A stretch of DNA of 64,000 nt from assembly GCF_016918015.1 (NCBI RefSeq), contig NZ_JAERMK010000018.1, forward strand, positions 58,963 through 122,962, read 5' to 3'. Under the pieces are notes generated by a model. The model saw only the letters and a list, made by a program, of their open reading frames with translations, made no database searches and was not told the DNA's origin. The translations under genes were made by a program, and so were the position numbers. Every line of letters starts with the position of its first letter. The first letter of the stretch is position 1. Below are positions 45,417-54,480 of this stretch, in pieces. This stretch comes from Glycomyces sp. YM15. GTDB taxonomy: Bacteria; Actinomycetota; Actinomycetes; Mycobacteriales; Micromonosporaceae.

Positions 45417-46433
45417 ATGTCGACATCGCGTGGCGCGCGCCAGCCGACGATCAAAGAGGTCGCCACGCGCGCCGGAGTCAGCCCCATGACGGTGTCCCGC
45501 ACGCTCGCGGGCGGCGTCAACGTGCGGCCCGACCTCCAGGAGCGCGTGATGGCCGCGGTGCGCGAACTCGGCTACTACCGCAACGAGAACGCGCGCAGCC
45601 TGCGGCCCGGCCAGCCCAGCGGGCTCGTCGGCGTCGCGATCACCAACCTCGCCAACCCCTACTACGGGAACTTCGCGCTCGGCGTCGAAGAGGTCGCCGC
45701 CGAGCACGGGCGGCGCATCATCCTCGGCAACACCGGCGAGGACGACGCGCGCGAGCGCCAGCTCGTGAGCGACTTCATCGGGCGACAGGTCGACGGGCTC
45801 ATCCTGGTGCCGACCAGCGGCGACGCCGAGCACCTGCAGCCCGAGCGGCTCGGCGACGTGCCGCTCGTGCTCGCCTCCCGCCGCGTTCCCGGCCTGGACG
45901 TCGACACGGTCCTGCTCGACGACGTGGGCGGCGCCTATCGCGGCACGATCTCGATGCTCGACGCCGGGCACACCCGCATCGGCTTCCTCGGGAACCGCAG
46001 TTCCGTGTTCACCGGCGAGCGCCGGTTCCGCGGCTACGAGCAGGCGATGACCGAGCGCGGCGCGCCGATCGACACGTCGATCATCGCCCGCGACCAGCAG
46101 GACGTGGACGCGGCGAGTCGGGCCGCGCGGGCGATGCTCGACCACCCCGAACCGCCGACCGCGATCTTCAGCGCCAACAACCGCAACACGATCGGCGCAC
46201 TGCGCGAGATCGGGCGGCGCATCCGCGACGGCGTTCCCGGGCCCCGCCCGGCGATCGTGAGCTTCGACGACTTCGAGCTCTCCGAGCTCATGCCGGTGCC
46301 CGTCACCGTGATCGACCACGACGCGCGGCTGCTCGGCCGCGAGGCCGCGACCCTCCTGTTCGCCCGGCTCGACGGCACCGCCGAGGAGCAGGCGATCACT
46401 GTCGAACTGCCCGTCACCATCAAGCATCCCTGA
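45417..46433 (+). CDS. LacI-family regulator of the ROK kinase/manA/ABC locus
   Basis: A 338-residue repressor: helix-turn-helix at about 12-60 (IKEVATRAGVSPMTVSRTLA) and a sugar-binding domain. The ATG at 45417 follows GAGGAGG. Immediately downstream lies a perfect 16-bp palindrome (46480-46495) overlapping the promoter of the next gene, so it very likely represses the operon that starts at 46556. The effector is probably a mannose-related sugar, judged by the operon's content. Confidence 0.92.
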   Translation: MSTSRGARQPTIKEVATRAGVSPMTVSRTLAGGVNVRPDLQERVMAAVRELGYYRNENARSLRPGQPSGLVGVAITNLANPYYGNFALGVEEVAAEHGRRIILGNTGEDDARERQLVSDFIGRQVDGLILVPTSGDAEHLQPERLGDVPLVLASRRVPGLDVDTVLLDDVGGAYRGTISMLDAGHTRIGFLGNRSSVFTGERRFRGYEQAMTERGAPIDTSIIARDQQDVDAASRAARAMLDHPEPPTAIFSANNRNTIGALREIGRRIRDGVPGPRPAIVSFDDFELSELMPVPVTVIDHDARLLGREAATLLFARLDGTAEEQAITVELPVTIKHP

Positions 46434-46459
46434 GGTTTCAAGCCATCTGAGCTGCATGT

Positions 46460-46495
46460 TTGCCAAAACTCGCCCCTCGTTGGTAACGTTACCAA
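46460..46495 (+). promoter_or_regulatory. Promoter with perfect 16-bp LacI operator TTGGTAACGTTACCAA
   Basis: TTGCCA (46460-46465) and TAACGT (46484-46489) are 18 bp apart. The palindrome at 46480-46495 covers the -10. It is a textbook LacI-family operator with a central CG step. Confidence 0.75.
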
Positions 46496-46555
46496 TCGCA
46501 AGGAGCATCCCGGCGCATCTTGCGAGCCTTGCACGAGTTGGGAAGGAGACGGGCG

Positions 46556-47431
46556 ATGGAGCTCTGCATCGACTTCGGCGGATCCGAGATCAAACTCGGC
46601 GTCCTCGACCGCGGCGAACCCGTGCACACCACGACCGTCCCCACCGGTCCCCGCGACCTCGAACAGGTCCGCGACGCCGCGCTGGCGCTGCTCGCCGAGA
46701 ACGGCCCCGCTCAGGCCGTCGGCATCGCCGTCCCCGGCGTCGTCGACCGCGACGCGGGCCGCCTCGTCAAGGCCCACGACAAGCACCCGCGCCTCGACGG
46801 GCTCGACCTGATCGGCTGGGCCCGAGAGTCCTACGGGCTCCCCGCGGCGATCGAGAACGACGCCCGCGCGGCGCTCGTCGGCGAGACCGCGGCCGGTTCC
46901 GCCGCCGGGGCTCGCGACGCCGTCCTCATGACCCTCGGCACCGGCATCGGCACCGCCGCGATCATCGACGGCGTGCTCCTGCGCGGCGCCCACGACCACG
47001 CTGGCATCCTCGGCGGCCACTTCACCGTCGACTTCGCCGGCGCCCGCTGCAACTGCGGCAACATCGGCTGCGCCGAGTCGATCGCCGGCGCCTGGGCCCT
47101 CCGCCGCGACCTCGCCGTGCGCGGCGACGCCGTCACGGACGTCAAGGAGCTGTTCGAGACCGACGACGACGCCGCACTCGCCTTGCGGGACAGGGCCATC
47201 TGCGCCTGGGGCGCCACCGCCGTATCCCTCTGCCACGCCTACGACCCCGAGGTCGTGATCCTCTCCGGCGGCGTCATGCGCGCCGGAACCGCCGTCGCCG
47301 CGCCGATCGAGGCGTACGTCCGCGAGCACCTCTGGACCAGCTCGCACCGGCCCGCCTTCGTCGTCCCCGACCGCCCCGACCTCTCGGTGCTGCGCGGCCT
47401 CGCCGTCCTCGCCGCCGAAACCCGAAACTGA
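46556..47431 (+). CDS. ROK-family sugar kinase
   Basis: A 291-residue ATP-dependent hexokinase of the ROK type without a DNA-binding domain. DFGGSEIKLGVL is the phosphate-1 loop, LGTGIG the phosphate-2 loop, and CNCGNIGCAE the zinc site. Glucose, mannose, fructose or allose are possible substrates. A manA-type gene follows, so mannose phosphorylation is the best guess. The ATG at 46556 has AAGGAG upstream. Confidence 0.9.
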   Translation: MELCIDFGGSEIKLGVLDRGEPVHTTTVPTGPRDLEQVRDAALALLAENGPAQAVGIAVPGVVDRDAGRLVKAHDKHPRLDGLDLIGWARESYGLPAAIENDARAALVGETAAGSAAGARDAVLMTLGTGIGTAAIIDGVLLRGAHDHAGILGGHFTVDFAGARCNCGNIGCAESIAGAWALRRDLAVRGDAVTDVKELFETDDDAALALRDRAICAWGATAVSLCHAYDPEVVILSGGVMRAGTAVAAPIEAYVREHLWTSSHRPAFVVPDRPDLSVLRGLAVLAAETRN

Positions 47432-47441
47432 AGGAGCGCCA

Positions 47442-49259
47442 GTGTCCCCCGACCCCGTCCCGATCGGACAGTACGAGAAGCGGCCGACCGTCCCGCTGCC
47501 GGACGGCGCCCGCGTGCACCACGGCGATCCGGCCTGGGCGCTCGCCGCGGCGACCGCCGCCGCGAAAGCGGGCGATCACGCCCCGCGGCTCGTCGTCGAC
47601 GCCTACCCCGGGGCCGACCTCCCCTTGATCGCCAAACTGATCGCCGACGCCCTCCCGGACTGGCGCGTCGTCGACGTCGAGGAGGCCGCCGCGCTCCCCA
47701 ACGAGCTGATCGAAGCGCGCTTCGCCGACAACCTCACCGAGGACCGCGTCTTCGGCGTCCTCTCGCACGCCACAGTGGACTCTTTCTATGACGCCGAGCG
47801 CCTCGACAAGCTCGCCGTCGAAGCCGACGGCGACGACCGCCCGGTCGTGCTCCTCGGCTGGGGCGCCGACCTCGTGGCCAGGCGGCTCACCTCCCCGTAC
47901 GCGCTCGTCCTGGCCGACATGGCCCGCTGGGAGATCCAGCAGCGCCAGCGCGCGGGCGCCACCAACTGGCGCGCCCGGAACCCCGACGAGGACCGGCTGC
48001 GCAAGTACAAGCGCGGCTTCTTCGTGGAGTGGCGGGTGGCCGACCGGCACAAGCGGACCCTGTTCGACCGCATCGACTTCCTGTTGGACGCCAACGCGAT
48101 CGGTGGCGCCGGGACCGTCTCGCGCGATCCGGGGATGATCACCGGCGAGGCCTTCCGGGCCGCGCTGGCGAACGCCGCCGAAGCGCCGCTGCGCGTCGTC
48201 CCGTTCTTCGACCCCGGCGTGTGGGGCGGCCAGTGGATGAAGGAGAAGCTCGACCTCGACCCCTCGCAGCCGAACTACGCCTGGTGCTTCGACTGCGTGC
48301 CCGAAGAGAACTCACTGCTGCTCGAAGACGCCGAGGGTGCGATCGTGGAGATCCCGTCGCTCGACCTCGTGCTCTCGCAACCGAAGGCGCTCCTGGGCGA
48401 ACGCACTTACGCGCGGTTCGGGGCCGAGTTCCCGATCCGGTTCGACTTCCTCGACACCATGGACGGCGGCAACCTCTCCCTGCAGGTGCATCCGCTCACC
48501 GACTACATCCACCAGACGTTCGGCATGCAGTACACGCAGGACGAGTCGTACTACATGCTCGACGCCGGAGAGGGCGCCGTGGTCTACCTCGGCACGAAGG
48601 ACGGCGTGGACCGGGAGGCGATGCTCGCCGACCTCCGGGCCGCCGAGACCGGCGACCGGCCCTTCCCCGCCGAGCGGTACGTGAACGCCTTCCCCGCCAA
48701 GAAGCACGACCACTTCCTGATCCCGGCGGGCACCATCCACAGCTCGGGCGCGAACTCGATGGTCCTGGAGATCTCCGCCACCCCGTTCATCTTCACCTTC
48801 AAGCTCTGGGACTGGGGCCGCCTCGGTCTCGACGGCATCCCGCGGCCCGTGCACCTCGACCACGGCGAACGCAACCTCGCCTGGGAACGGGGAACACAGT
48901 GGACGGAGGCGAACCTCGTCAACCGCATCGAAGTCCTCTCCGAGGACGGCGATGTGGTGGAGGAGCGCACCGGCCTGCACGAACTCGAGTACATCGAGGT
49001 GCGCCGCCACTGGTTCCCGCAGGAGGCCGCCCACGACACCGAGGGCACCGTGAACGTGCTCAACCTCGTGGAAGGGGACGAAGTCGAGATCGTCAGCCCT
49101 ACCGGCGCTTTCGAGCCCTACATCATCCACTACGCCGAGACGTTCATCGTCCCGGCCGCCGTCGGCCCCTATGTCATCCGCCGCACGGCCCGCTCCCGCA
49201 GCGAAGGCTTCGGGACCGTCAAGGCCTCGGTCCGAGGCACCCGGACCGGCGAGGCCTGA
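47442..49259 (+). CDS. manA: Class I mannose-6-phosphate isomerase with N-terminal uridine-kinase-like domain
   Basis: A 605-residue protein, far longer than the usual 390 residues. The C-terminal half (about 255-600) is a zinc cupin isomerase with Q348 and H350 (LQVHPL), and H433 (GTIHSSG) as metal ligands. It converts mannose-6-phosphate to fructose-6-phosphate. The N-terminal 250 residues resemble a uridine-kinase-like fold in which the P-loop is degenerate (VVDAYPGADLPLI has no GKS/T), so kinase activity is doubtful. Similar long proteins occur in other Gram-positives. The GTG start follows AAGGAG. It sits between the sugar kinase and ABC genes, completing sugar entry into glycolysis. Confidence 0.85.
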   Translation: MSPDPVPIGQYEKRPTVPLPDGARVHHGDPAWALAAATAAAKAGDHAPRLVVDAYPGADLPLIAKLIADALPDWRVVDVEEAAALPNELIEARFADNLTEDRVFGVLSHATVDSFYDAERLDKLAVEADGDDRPVVLLGWGADLVARRLTSPYALVLADMARWEIQQRQRAGATNWRARNPDEDRLRKYKRGFFVEWRVADRHKRTLFDRIDFLLDANAIGGAGTVSRDPGMITGEAFRAALANAAEAPLRVVPFFDPGVWGGQWMKEKLDLDPSQPNYAWCFDCVPEENSLLLEDAEGAIVEIPSLDLVLSQPKALLGERTYARFGAEFPIRFDFLDTMDGGNLSLQVHPLTDYIHQTFGMQYTQDESYYMLDAGEGAVVYLGTKDGVDREAMLADLRAAETGDRPFPAERYVNAFPAKKHDHFLIPAGTIHSSGANSMVLEISATPFIFTFKLWDWGRLGLDGIPRPVHLDHGERNLAWERGTQWTEANLVNRIEVLSEDGDVVEERTGLHELEYIEVRRHWFPQEAAHDTEGTVNVLNLVEGDEVEIVSPTGAFEPYIIHYAETFIVPAAVGPYVIRRTARSRSEGFGTVKASVRGTRTGEA

Positions 49260-49302
49260 ACCGCCCGCAACCCCACCCCCTTACCGGACAAAGGAGTTCA
49301 CG

Positions 49303-50574
49303 ATGGATCGCAAGACAGTGAGATCCCGGAGGATCCCGCTCACCATCGCCGCTGCGACGGCCGCCTCGATGCTGCTCGCCTCGTGCGGCGGCGGCGGGGA
49401 AGACGACGGCGCGACCACCGGCACCCTCGACTTCTACACCAACAAGGCCGCCTGGGAACCCGACTTCGACGAGCTCAACGCGCAGAGCGAGAGCGATGTC
49501 GACATCAGCCTCGACACCACCGGCTACTCCGATGCGGCGCAGTACGACGCGTTCATCAAGCAGTCCTTCCGCACCGACAAGAGCCCCGGCCTGTTCACCT
49601 GGCAGACCGGACCCTCCCTCGCCGAACTCGTCGACGAGGGCCTCGTCGCCGAGACCACCGACATCTGGACCGAGGCCGTCGACGAAGGCTGGATCGGCGA
49701 AGACCTCAAGGACGCCTACACCTTCGACGGCGAGCAGTACTGCGTCCCGATGAACATCGCCTACTGGGTCATGTACTACAACAAGACCGTCTTCGAAGCG
49801 CAGGGCATCGCCGAGCCCACCACCTGGGCCGAGCTCGACGCCGCCGCCGCGAAGCTCAAGGGCGCCGGGATCACCCCGTACTACCAGACCAGCACGCTGT
49901 TCACGTTCCCGTGGTTCCAGCAGCTCGTCGCGGGCACCGACCCCGAGCTCTACAACGGACTCGCCACCGGCGAGGTCGAGTACACCGACCCGCGCATCGT
50001 CGAGATCATGGAGACCTGGCGCGCACAGCAAGACGCGGGCTGGTTCAGCGACGCGGGCGCCACCGTCGATCCCGCCGTCGGCCTCAAACAGGGCGACTTC
50101 GCGATGATCAACTTCGGGTCGTTCTTCAACGGCTCCCTGGACGGGGCCGGCATGGTCTCCGGCGAGGACTACGACATGTTCGTCATCCCCGCCGTGAACC
50201 CCGATCTCGAGAAGACGCCCGTCGCCGTCGAATCCGGGCCGCTCTGCGTCGCCGAGAACTCCTCCCAGAAGACCCTCGGCCTCGAGTACTCCGAGTGGTG
50301 GATGTCCCCTGACGCGCAGACCGCGTGGAGCGCCGCCCGCGGCGACGTCGCGTTCAACCCGCAGGCAACGGTCGCCGACCCGATGCTCGAGGAGCTCGGC
50401 ACCACCGTCGCCGGGGACGGCTACGAAGCCTACGACCGCTACTACGAGGCCACGCCCACGCCGATCCTCACCGTCGCGCTCGAGCAGTTCGGCGCCTTCA
50501 TCGCGAACCCCGGCGACCCCCTACCGTTCCTGGAGACCATCCAGGCCGAGGCCGACGACTACTGGGCGAACTAG
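49303..50574 (+). CDS. Sugar ABC transporter substrate-binding lipoprotein (family 1)
   Basis: A 423-residue extracellular binding protein with a lipoprotein signal (SMLLASCGGGG). The body shows family-1 features, including WADEP-like hydrophobic core segments and QTGPSLAELVDEG. AAGGAG precedes the ATG. The two permeases follow directly; no ATPase gene is present, so a shared MsiK-type ATPase elsewhere is expected, as is usual in actinomycetes. Confidence 0.92.
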   Translation: MDRKTVRSRRIPLTIAAATAASMLLASCGGGGEDDGATTGTLDFYTNKAAWEPDFDELNAQSESDVDISLDTTGYSDAAQYDAFIKQSFRTDKSPGLFTWQTGPSLAELVDEGLVAETTDIWTEAVDEGWIGEDLKDAYTFDGEQYCVPMNIAYWVMYYNKTVFEAQGIAEPTTWAELDAAAAKLKGAGITPYYQTSTLFTFPWFQQLVAGTDPELYNGLATGEVEYTDPRIVEIMETWRAQQDAGWFSDAGATVDPAVGLKQGDFAMINFGSFFNGSLDGAGMVSGEDYDMFVIPAVNPDLEKTPVAVESGPLCVAENSSQKTLGLEYSEWWMSPDAQTAWSAARGDVAFNPQATVADPMLEELGTTVAGDGYEAYDRYYEATPTPILTVALEQFGAFIANPGDPLPFLETIQAEADDYWAN

Positions 50575-50586
50575 GGGCAGCACCGC

Positions 50587-51537
50587 ATGACGTCCGACCA
50601 GACCACCCTGAAGCGCCCCGAGGAGCGGCTCCGCCGGTCCTCGGGGCCCGATCAGACGACCCCGACGCGCCGGGGCGACCAGTACCGCTGGTCCGCCCTG
50701 GGGTTCATCGCGCCCGGCGTGCTCCTCGTGGCGGTCCTCCTGTACCTGCCGCTGCTGTGGACCACGTTCCTCAGCCTCACCGAGTACAACGGGCTCGGCG
50801 ACCCCGAATGGGTCGGCTTCGAGAACTACGTGGAGATGCTCGACGACCCCGCATTCCTCGGCTCCGTGCTCAACACGCTGCTGTGGGTCGCCGGGACCCT
50901 CCTCGTCCCGGTCGGGATCGGACTCGGCGTCGCCCTGCTCACCTGGAACCTCAAGGGCGGCATCTGGCTCCGCCTGCCGTTCCTCATCCCGTACGCCCTC
51001 TCGGGCATCGGAGTGGGCGTGATCTGGTCGTTCATCCTCTCCGGCGACGGCGCCCTCGACCAGGCGCTCGCCGCCTTCGGCGTCGACGACACGCCGCGCT
51101 GGCTCGTCGACGCCCCGCTCAACACGGTCGTGATGATCCTCGCGACCGCATGGCAGGGCGTCGGCGTGAACGCGCTGCTGTTCACGATCGGCCTCCAGTC
51201 GATCCCGAAGGAACCGCTGGAGGCGGCGCGCGTCGACGGTGCCAACGGGCTCCGTCTCTTCAGGAGCATCCTGTGGCCGATGCTGCGCCCGCTCACCGCG
51301 GTCGTGGTCGGCCTCTCGATCGTCGCCTCCCTGAAGACCTTCGACATCGTGCAGGGCATGACGAAGGGCGGGCCCGGCCGAGCTTCCGAGACGCTCGCCC
51401 TCACGATGTACAAGGAGACCTTCGTGAACAGCGAATACGGCCTCGGCTCGGCGATCGCCGTGTTCCTCACGGTCGTCACGCTCGTGGCCTCGATCCTCTA
51501 CCTGCGCCGGCAGCTCTCCACCAAGCACGGGGTCTGA
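50587..51537 (+). CDS. Sugar ABC transporter permease (MalF/UgpA type)
   Basis: A 316-residue membrane protein: a cytosolic N-terminal tail of about 35 residues, six predicted helices and the EAA loop EAARVDGANGLRLFRSILWP. Partner of the next gene. Confidence 0.93.
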   Translation: MTSDQTTLKRPEERLRRSSGPDQTTPTRRGDQYRWSALGFIAPGVLLVAVLLYLPLLWTTFLSLTEYNGLGDPEWVGFENYVEMLDDPAFLGSVLNTLLWVAGTLLVPVGIGLGVALLTWNLKGGIWLRLPFLIPYALSGIGVGVIWSFILSGDGALDQALAAFGVDDTPRWLVDAPLNTVVMILATAWQGVGVNALLFTIGLQSIPKEPLEAARVDGANGLRLFRSILWPMLRPLTAVVVGLSIVASLKTFDIVQGMTKGGPGRASETLALTMYKETFVNSEYGLGSAIAVFLTVVTLVASILYLRRQLSTKHGV

Positions 51538-51538
51538 T

Positions 51539-52351
51539 ATGTCTCGCATCGTTCGCACCACCGTCCTGGCCGTCCTCGGCGCGCTCTGGCTCCTGCCCGT
51601 CTACCTGCTGTTCGTGAACGCCGCGAAGGCACCGGAGACGTTCACCAGCAAGGAGTCGTGGATGCCCACGGACTTCTCGCTGTTCGCGAACATGGCCGAG
51701 GCGGTGCGCCTCTCCGGTCTCGCCGAGAGCGCCGCGAGCACCCTGCTCTACGCGGTCGTCTCGCCCGCCATCGCGGTGGTCGTGGGCGCCGCGGCCGGAT
51801 TCGCGATCGTCGCGCTCCGGCTGCGGCACGGCTTCGCGTGGTTCGTCGCGATCTTCGGCGGCACCGTGTTCCCGCTCCAGATGATCCTGCTGCCGCTGTT
51901 CGACGCGTACTCGCGCGTCGGCCTGTTCGACTCGCGGCTCGGTATGATCGTGGTCTACACGGCCATCTCGATCCCGTTCTCGGCGTTCGTGATGCGCAAC
52001 TTCTTCACCGGCATCGCGCACTCGGTCTTCGAGGCGGCCGTGCTCGACGGCGCGTCGACCTGGCGGATCTTCTACCGCGTCTACCTGCCGATGGCCTCGA
52101 GCGCGCTCGTGGCGGTGTTCATCCTGCAGGCCACGTTCATCTGGAACGACTTCCTCCTCGGCCTGGTCCTCAGCCAGTCCGACACCGTACGGCCCATCGT
52201 GACCAGCCTCGCCGGGATGCAGAGCACCTACGGCGGCGCGCAGATGTCCACCGTGCTCGCCGGCGGCCTGCTCGTCTCACTGCCCACAGTGGTCCTCTTC
52301 CTGTTCACGCAGCAGTTCTTCGCCCGGGGCCTCGCCCTCGGGCAGTACTAG
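51539..52351 (+). CDS. Sugar ABC transporter permease (MalG/UgpE type)
   Basis: A 270-residue membrane protein with six helices and the EAA loop EAAVLDGASTWRIFYRVYLP. Starts one base after the previous stop. Completes the importer apart from its ATPase. Confidence 0.93.
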   Translation: MSRIVRTTVLAVLGALWLLPVYLLFVNAAKAPETFTSKESWMPTDFSLFANMAEAVRLSGLAESAASTLLYAVVSPAIAVVVGAAAGFAIVALRLRHGFAWFVAIFGGTVFPLQMILLPLFDAYSRVGLFDSRLGMIVVYTAISIPFSAFVMRNFFTGIAHSVFEAAVLDGASTWRIFYRVYLPMASSALVAVFILQATFIWNDFLLGLVLSQSDTVRPIVTSLAGMQSTYGGAQMSTVLAGGLLVSLPTVVLFLFTQQFFARGLALGQY

Positions 52352-52359
52352 GAGCTCCC

Positions 52360-54480
52360 ATGCGACGCATACCGAACGTCGACGATCTCGCGGCCGACCC
52401 GGTCACGCACCACTACGACGACATGATCGCGCCGAGCGGCCTCACCAACTTCCTCGGCACCGCCCGCGTCGACCACGACCTCACCGCGATCAGCGCCGTC
52501 ACCTTCCCACCGGTGTCACAGGGCCTCACCCGCACCGCCGCGTGCTTCGTCGACGGGCGCCTCGTCGAGTCCTACGGCGCCCCCATCACACACGAATGGC
52601 GCCCGGACCGCGTGCGCCGCAGCGTCGCTCTCCCCGGGCTCGACCTGTCCACGCTCACCGTGTGCGCGCCGGGCGAGACCGCCGTCGCGATCGACGTCAG
52701 CGTCACCAACACCGGCGACCGGGCCCGGACCGTGCCGATCACACTGACCCTCGCCGCCGGAGCCGCGCATTCCGAGGAGGCCTGGCTCGACGCGGTGACC
52801 CCTGAGGAACGCAACCGCGCCGCCCGAGGCGAGCACCGCCTGGTCTTCACGAACGGGGCCGGCACCGCCTGGAGCGTCCAAGGCGTCGACACCGATGCCG
52901 AAGTCCGCCTCTCGGGCATCGCGCCGACGGCGGGGGATCACGAGGTCGGCATCGGCGGCATCGAACGCGGCGGGGAGGTCACCGTGCACCTCGACATCGC
53001 ACCCGGCGCGACCGCCCGATTCGGGTACGCGCACGCCCTGGCCGCCACCGAAGAAGCCGCCAACGCGACCTTCGAGCGCGTCACCGCCGACCTCCCCGGC
53101 ATCGTGAGCGCCGCCGAAACCTTCTGGAACGAGCAGCTCGACGCCGCCTTCACACCCGGCAACGGCCAGTTCTCCGGAAACCTGCCCACATTGGAGACCA
53201 GCTCCGAAGCGCTGCGCCGCCTCTACTGGTGGGGCGCCCTCGGCACCATCTGGTTCCGCCGCGACTTCGCGGGCAACGTGCTCGGCCGCAGCTACGACAC
53301 CCTCATGCCCAACTACTGGGCCACCACCACCTTCATCTGGGACTACAGCCTCAGCTCCATCACCCACGCCCTCCTCGACCCCGAGCCGATGAAAGCCCAA
53401 CTGCGGCATTGGATCGCCTCGGACGTCCACACCCACTTCGGGACCTCCTCGCTCACCGGCGGACCCGTCGGACGCTGGTACTCCGTCAACGACTACGCGA
53501 TGACCCGCCTCGTCCACGACTACCTGAGGTTCACCGGCGACACCGCGCTCCTCGACGAGGCCCCGGGCGACCGCCCGGTCCGCGAGCACCTGCGCGACTG
53601 GGCGCTGGCCTGGCAGTCGCTGCGCGGCACCGGGCCGCTCGCCGACTACGGCGAGATCGACAACCTCCTCGAATGCGTCAGCTCCTACACCCACGAGGTC
53701 GCCGGTCTCAACGCGGCGAACGTCTGGAACCTGCGCACCGTCGCGGAGATCCTCGCCGCCCAAGGCGACACCGACGGCGCCGCCGCGCTCGCCGCGGAAG
53801 CGGACGCGCTCGTCAAGGCCGTCACCGACCTCTACCTGCCGGGCACCGGCCATTTCGCCGCCCGCCAGCCGGACGGCACCCGCGTGCCGGTGCGCCACGT
53901 CTACGACTTCAGCGTCGTCGGCACCACGATCGCCGCCGACCTCGATCCGGGGACGCGCGGCGAGATGGTCGACTTCTACCGGCGCGAACTCCAGACCGGA
54001 GTCTGGCTCCGCTCACTGTCCCCATGGGACCCCGACGCGAGCTTCAGTCCGCGCCCGGACCACCAGTGGAACGGCGCGTACCCGGCCTGGCCCGCCGACG
54101 CGGCGCGCGCCCTCGTCGCGCTCGGCGCGCCGGAGGTCGCGATCGACTGGCTGCCGGGCCTCGCCCGCTCCGCCAACCAGGGCCCGCCCGGTCAGGCGCA
54201 CTTCACCGAGGAGGCCGTGCCCGCCGTGAACGGCGGCGCGCGCAAGGCGCCGCCGCAGCTGCCGTACATCATCGACTGGGCCTGCTCCTCCGCCGGAGCC
54301 TATGTGGCCCTGGTGATCGAGTCGTTCTTCGGCGTCGACCCGAAGGCCGGATCGGGAGCGCTCGACACGTCGCGGGGATGCATCGCCGACCTCGATCCCG
54401 ACGCGGTCCTGCGCGGCCTGCGCCTCGGGGACCGCCTCGTGGACGTGCGCGCCGACGGCACCGTCAGCGATGCCGCATGA
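52360..54480 (+). CDS. Unassigned six-hairpin-type glycoside hydrolase
   Basis: A 706-residue cytosolic protein without signal peptide. The first 270 residues look like a beta-sandwich; the rest is helical and rich in aromatic motifs (TTTFIWDYSLSSITHALL, GRWYSVNDYAMTRLVHDYL, QWNGAYPAWPADAARALV), the pattern of (alpha/alpha)6-barrel glycosidases such as GH63 or mannosylglycerate-type hydrolases. I cannot place it in a named GH family. Candidate acids include D in WDYSLS and E in YGEIDNLLE. GGAG 6 nt before the ATG and overlap with the esterase gene show it belongs to the operon; it should release the monosaccharide passed to the kinase and ManA. Confidence 0.7.
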   Translation: MRRIPNVDDLAADPVTHHYDDMIAPSGLTNFLGTARVDHDLTAISAVTFPPVSQGLTRTAACFVDGRLVESYGAPITHEWRPDRVRRSVALPGLDLSTLTVCAPGETAVAIDVSVTNTGDRARTVPITLTLAAGAAHSEEAWLDAVTPEERNRAARGEHRLVFTNGAGTAWSVQGVDTDAEVRLSGIAPTAGDHEVGIGGIERGGEVTVHLDIAPGATARFGYAHALAATEEAANATFERVTADLPGIVSAAETFWNEQLDAAFTPGNGQFSGNLPTLETSSEALRRLYWWGALGTIWFRRDFAGNVLGRSYDTLMPNYWATTTFIWDYSLSSITHALLDPEPMKAQLRHWIASDVHTHFGTSSLTGGPVGRWYSVNDYAMTRLVHDYLRFTGDTALLDEAPGDRPVREHLRDWALAWQSLRGTGPLADYGEIDNLLECVSSYTHEVAGLNAANVWNLRTVAEILAAQGDTDGAAALAAEADALVKAVTDLYLPGTGHFAARQPDGTRVPVRHVYDFSVVGTTIAADLDPGTRGEMVDFYRRELQTGVWLRSLSPWDPDASFSPRPDHQWNGAYPAWPADAARALVALGAPEVAIDWLPGLARSANQGPPGQAHFTEEAVPAVNGGARKAPPQLPYIIDWACSSAGAYVALVIESFFGVDPKAGSGALDTSRGCIADLDPDAVLRGLRLGDRLVDVRADGTVSDAA

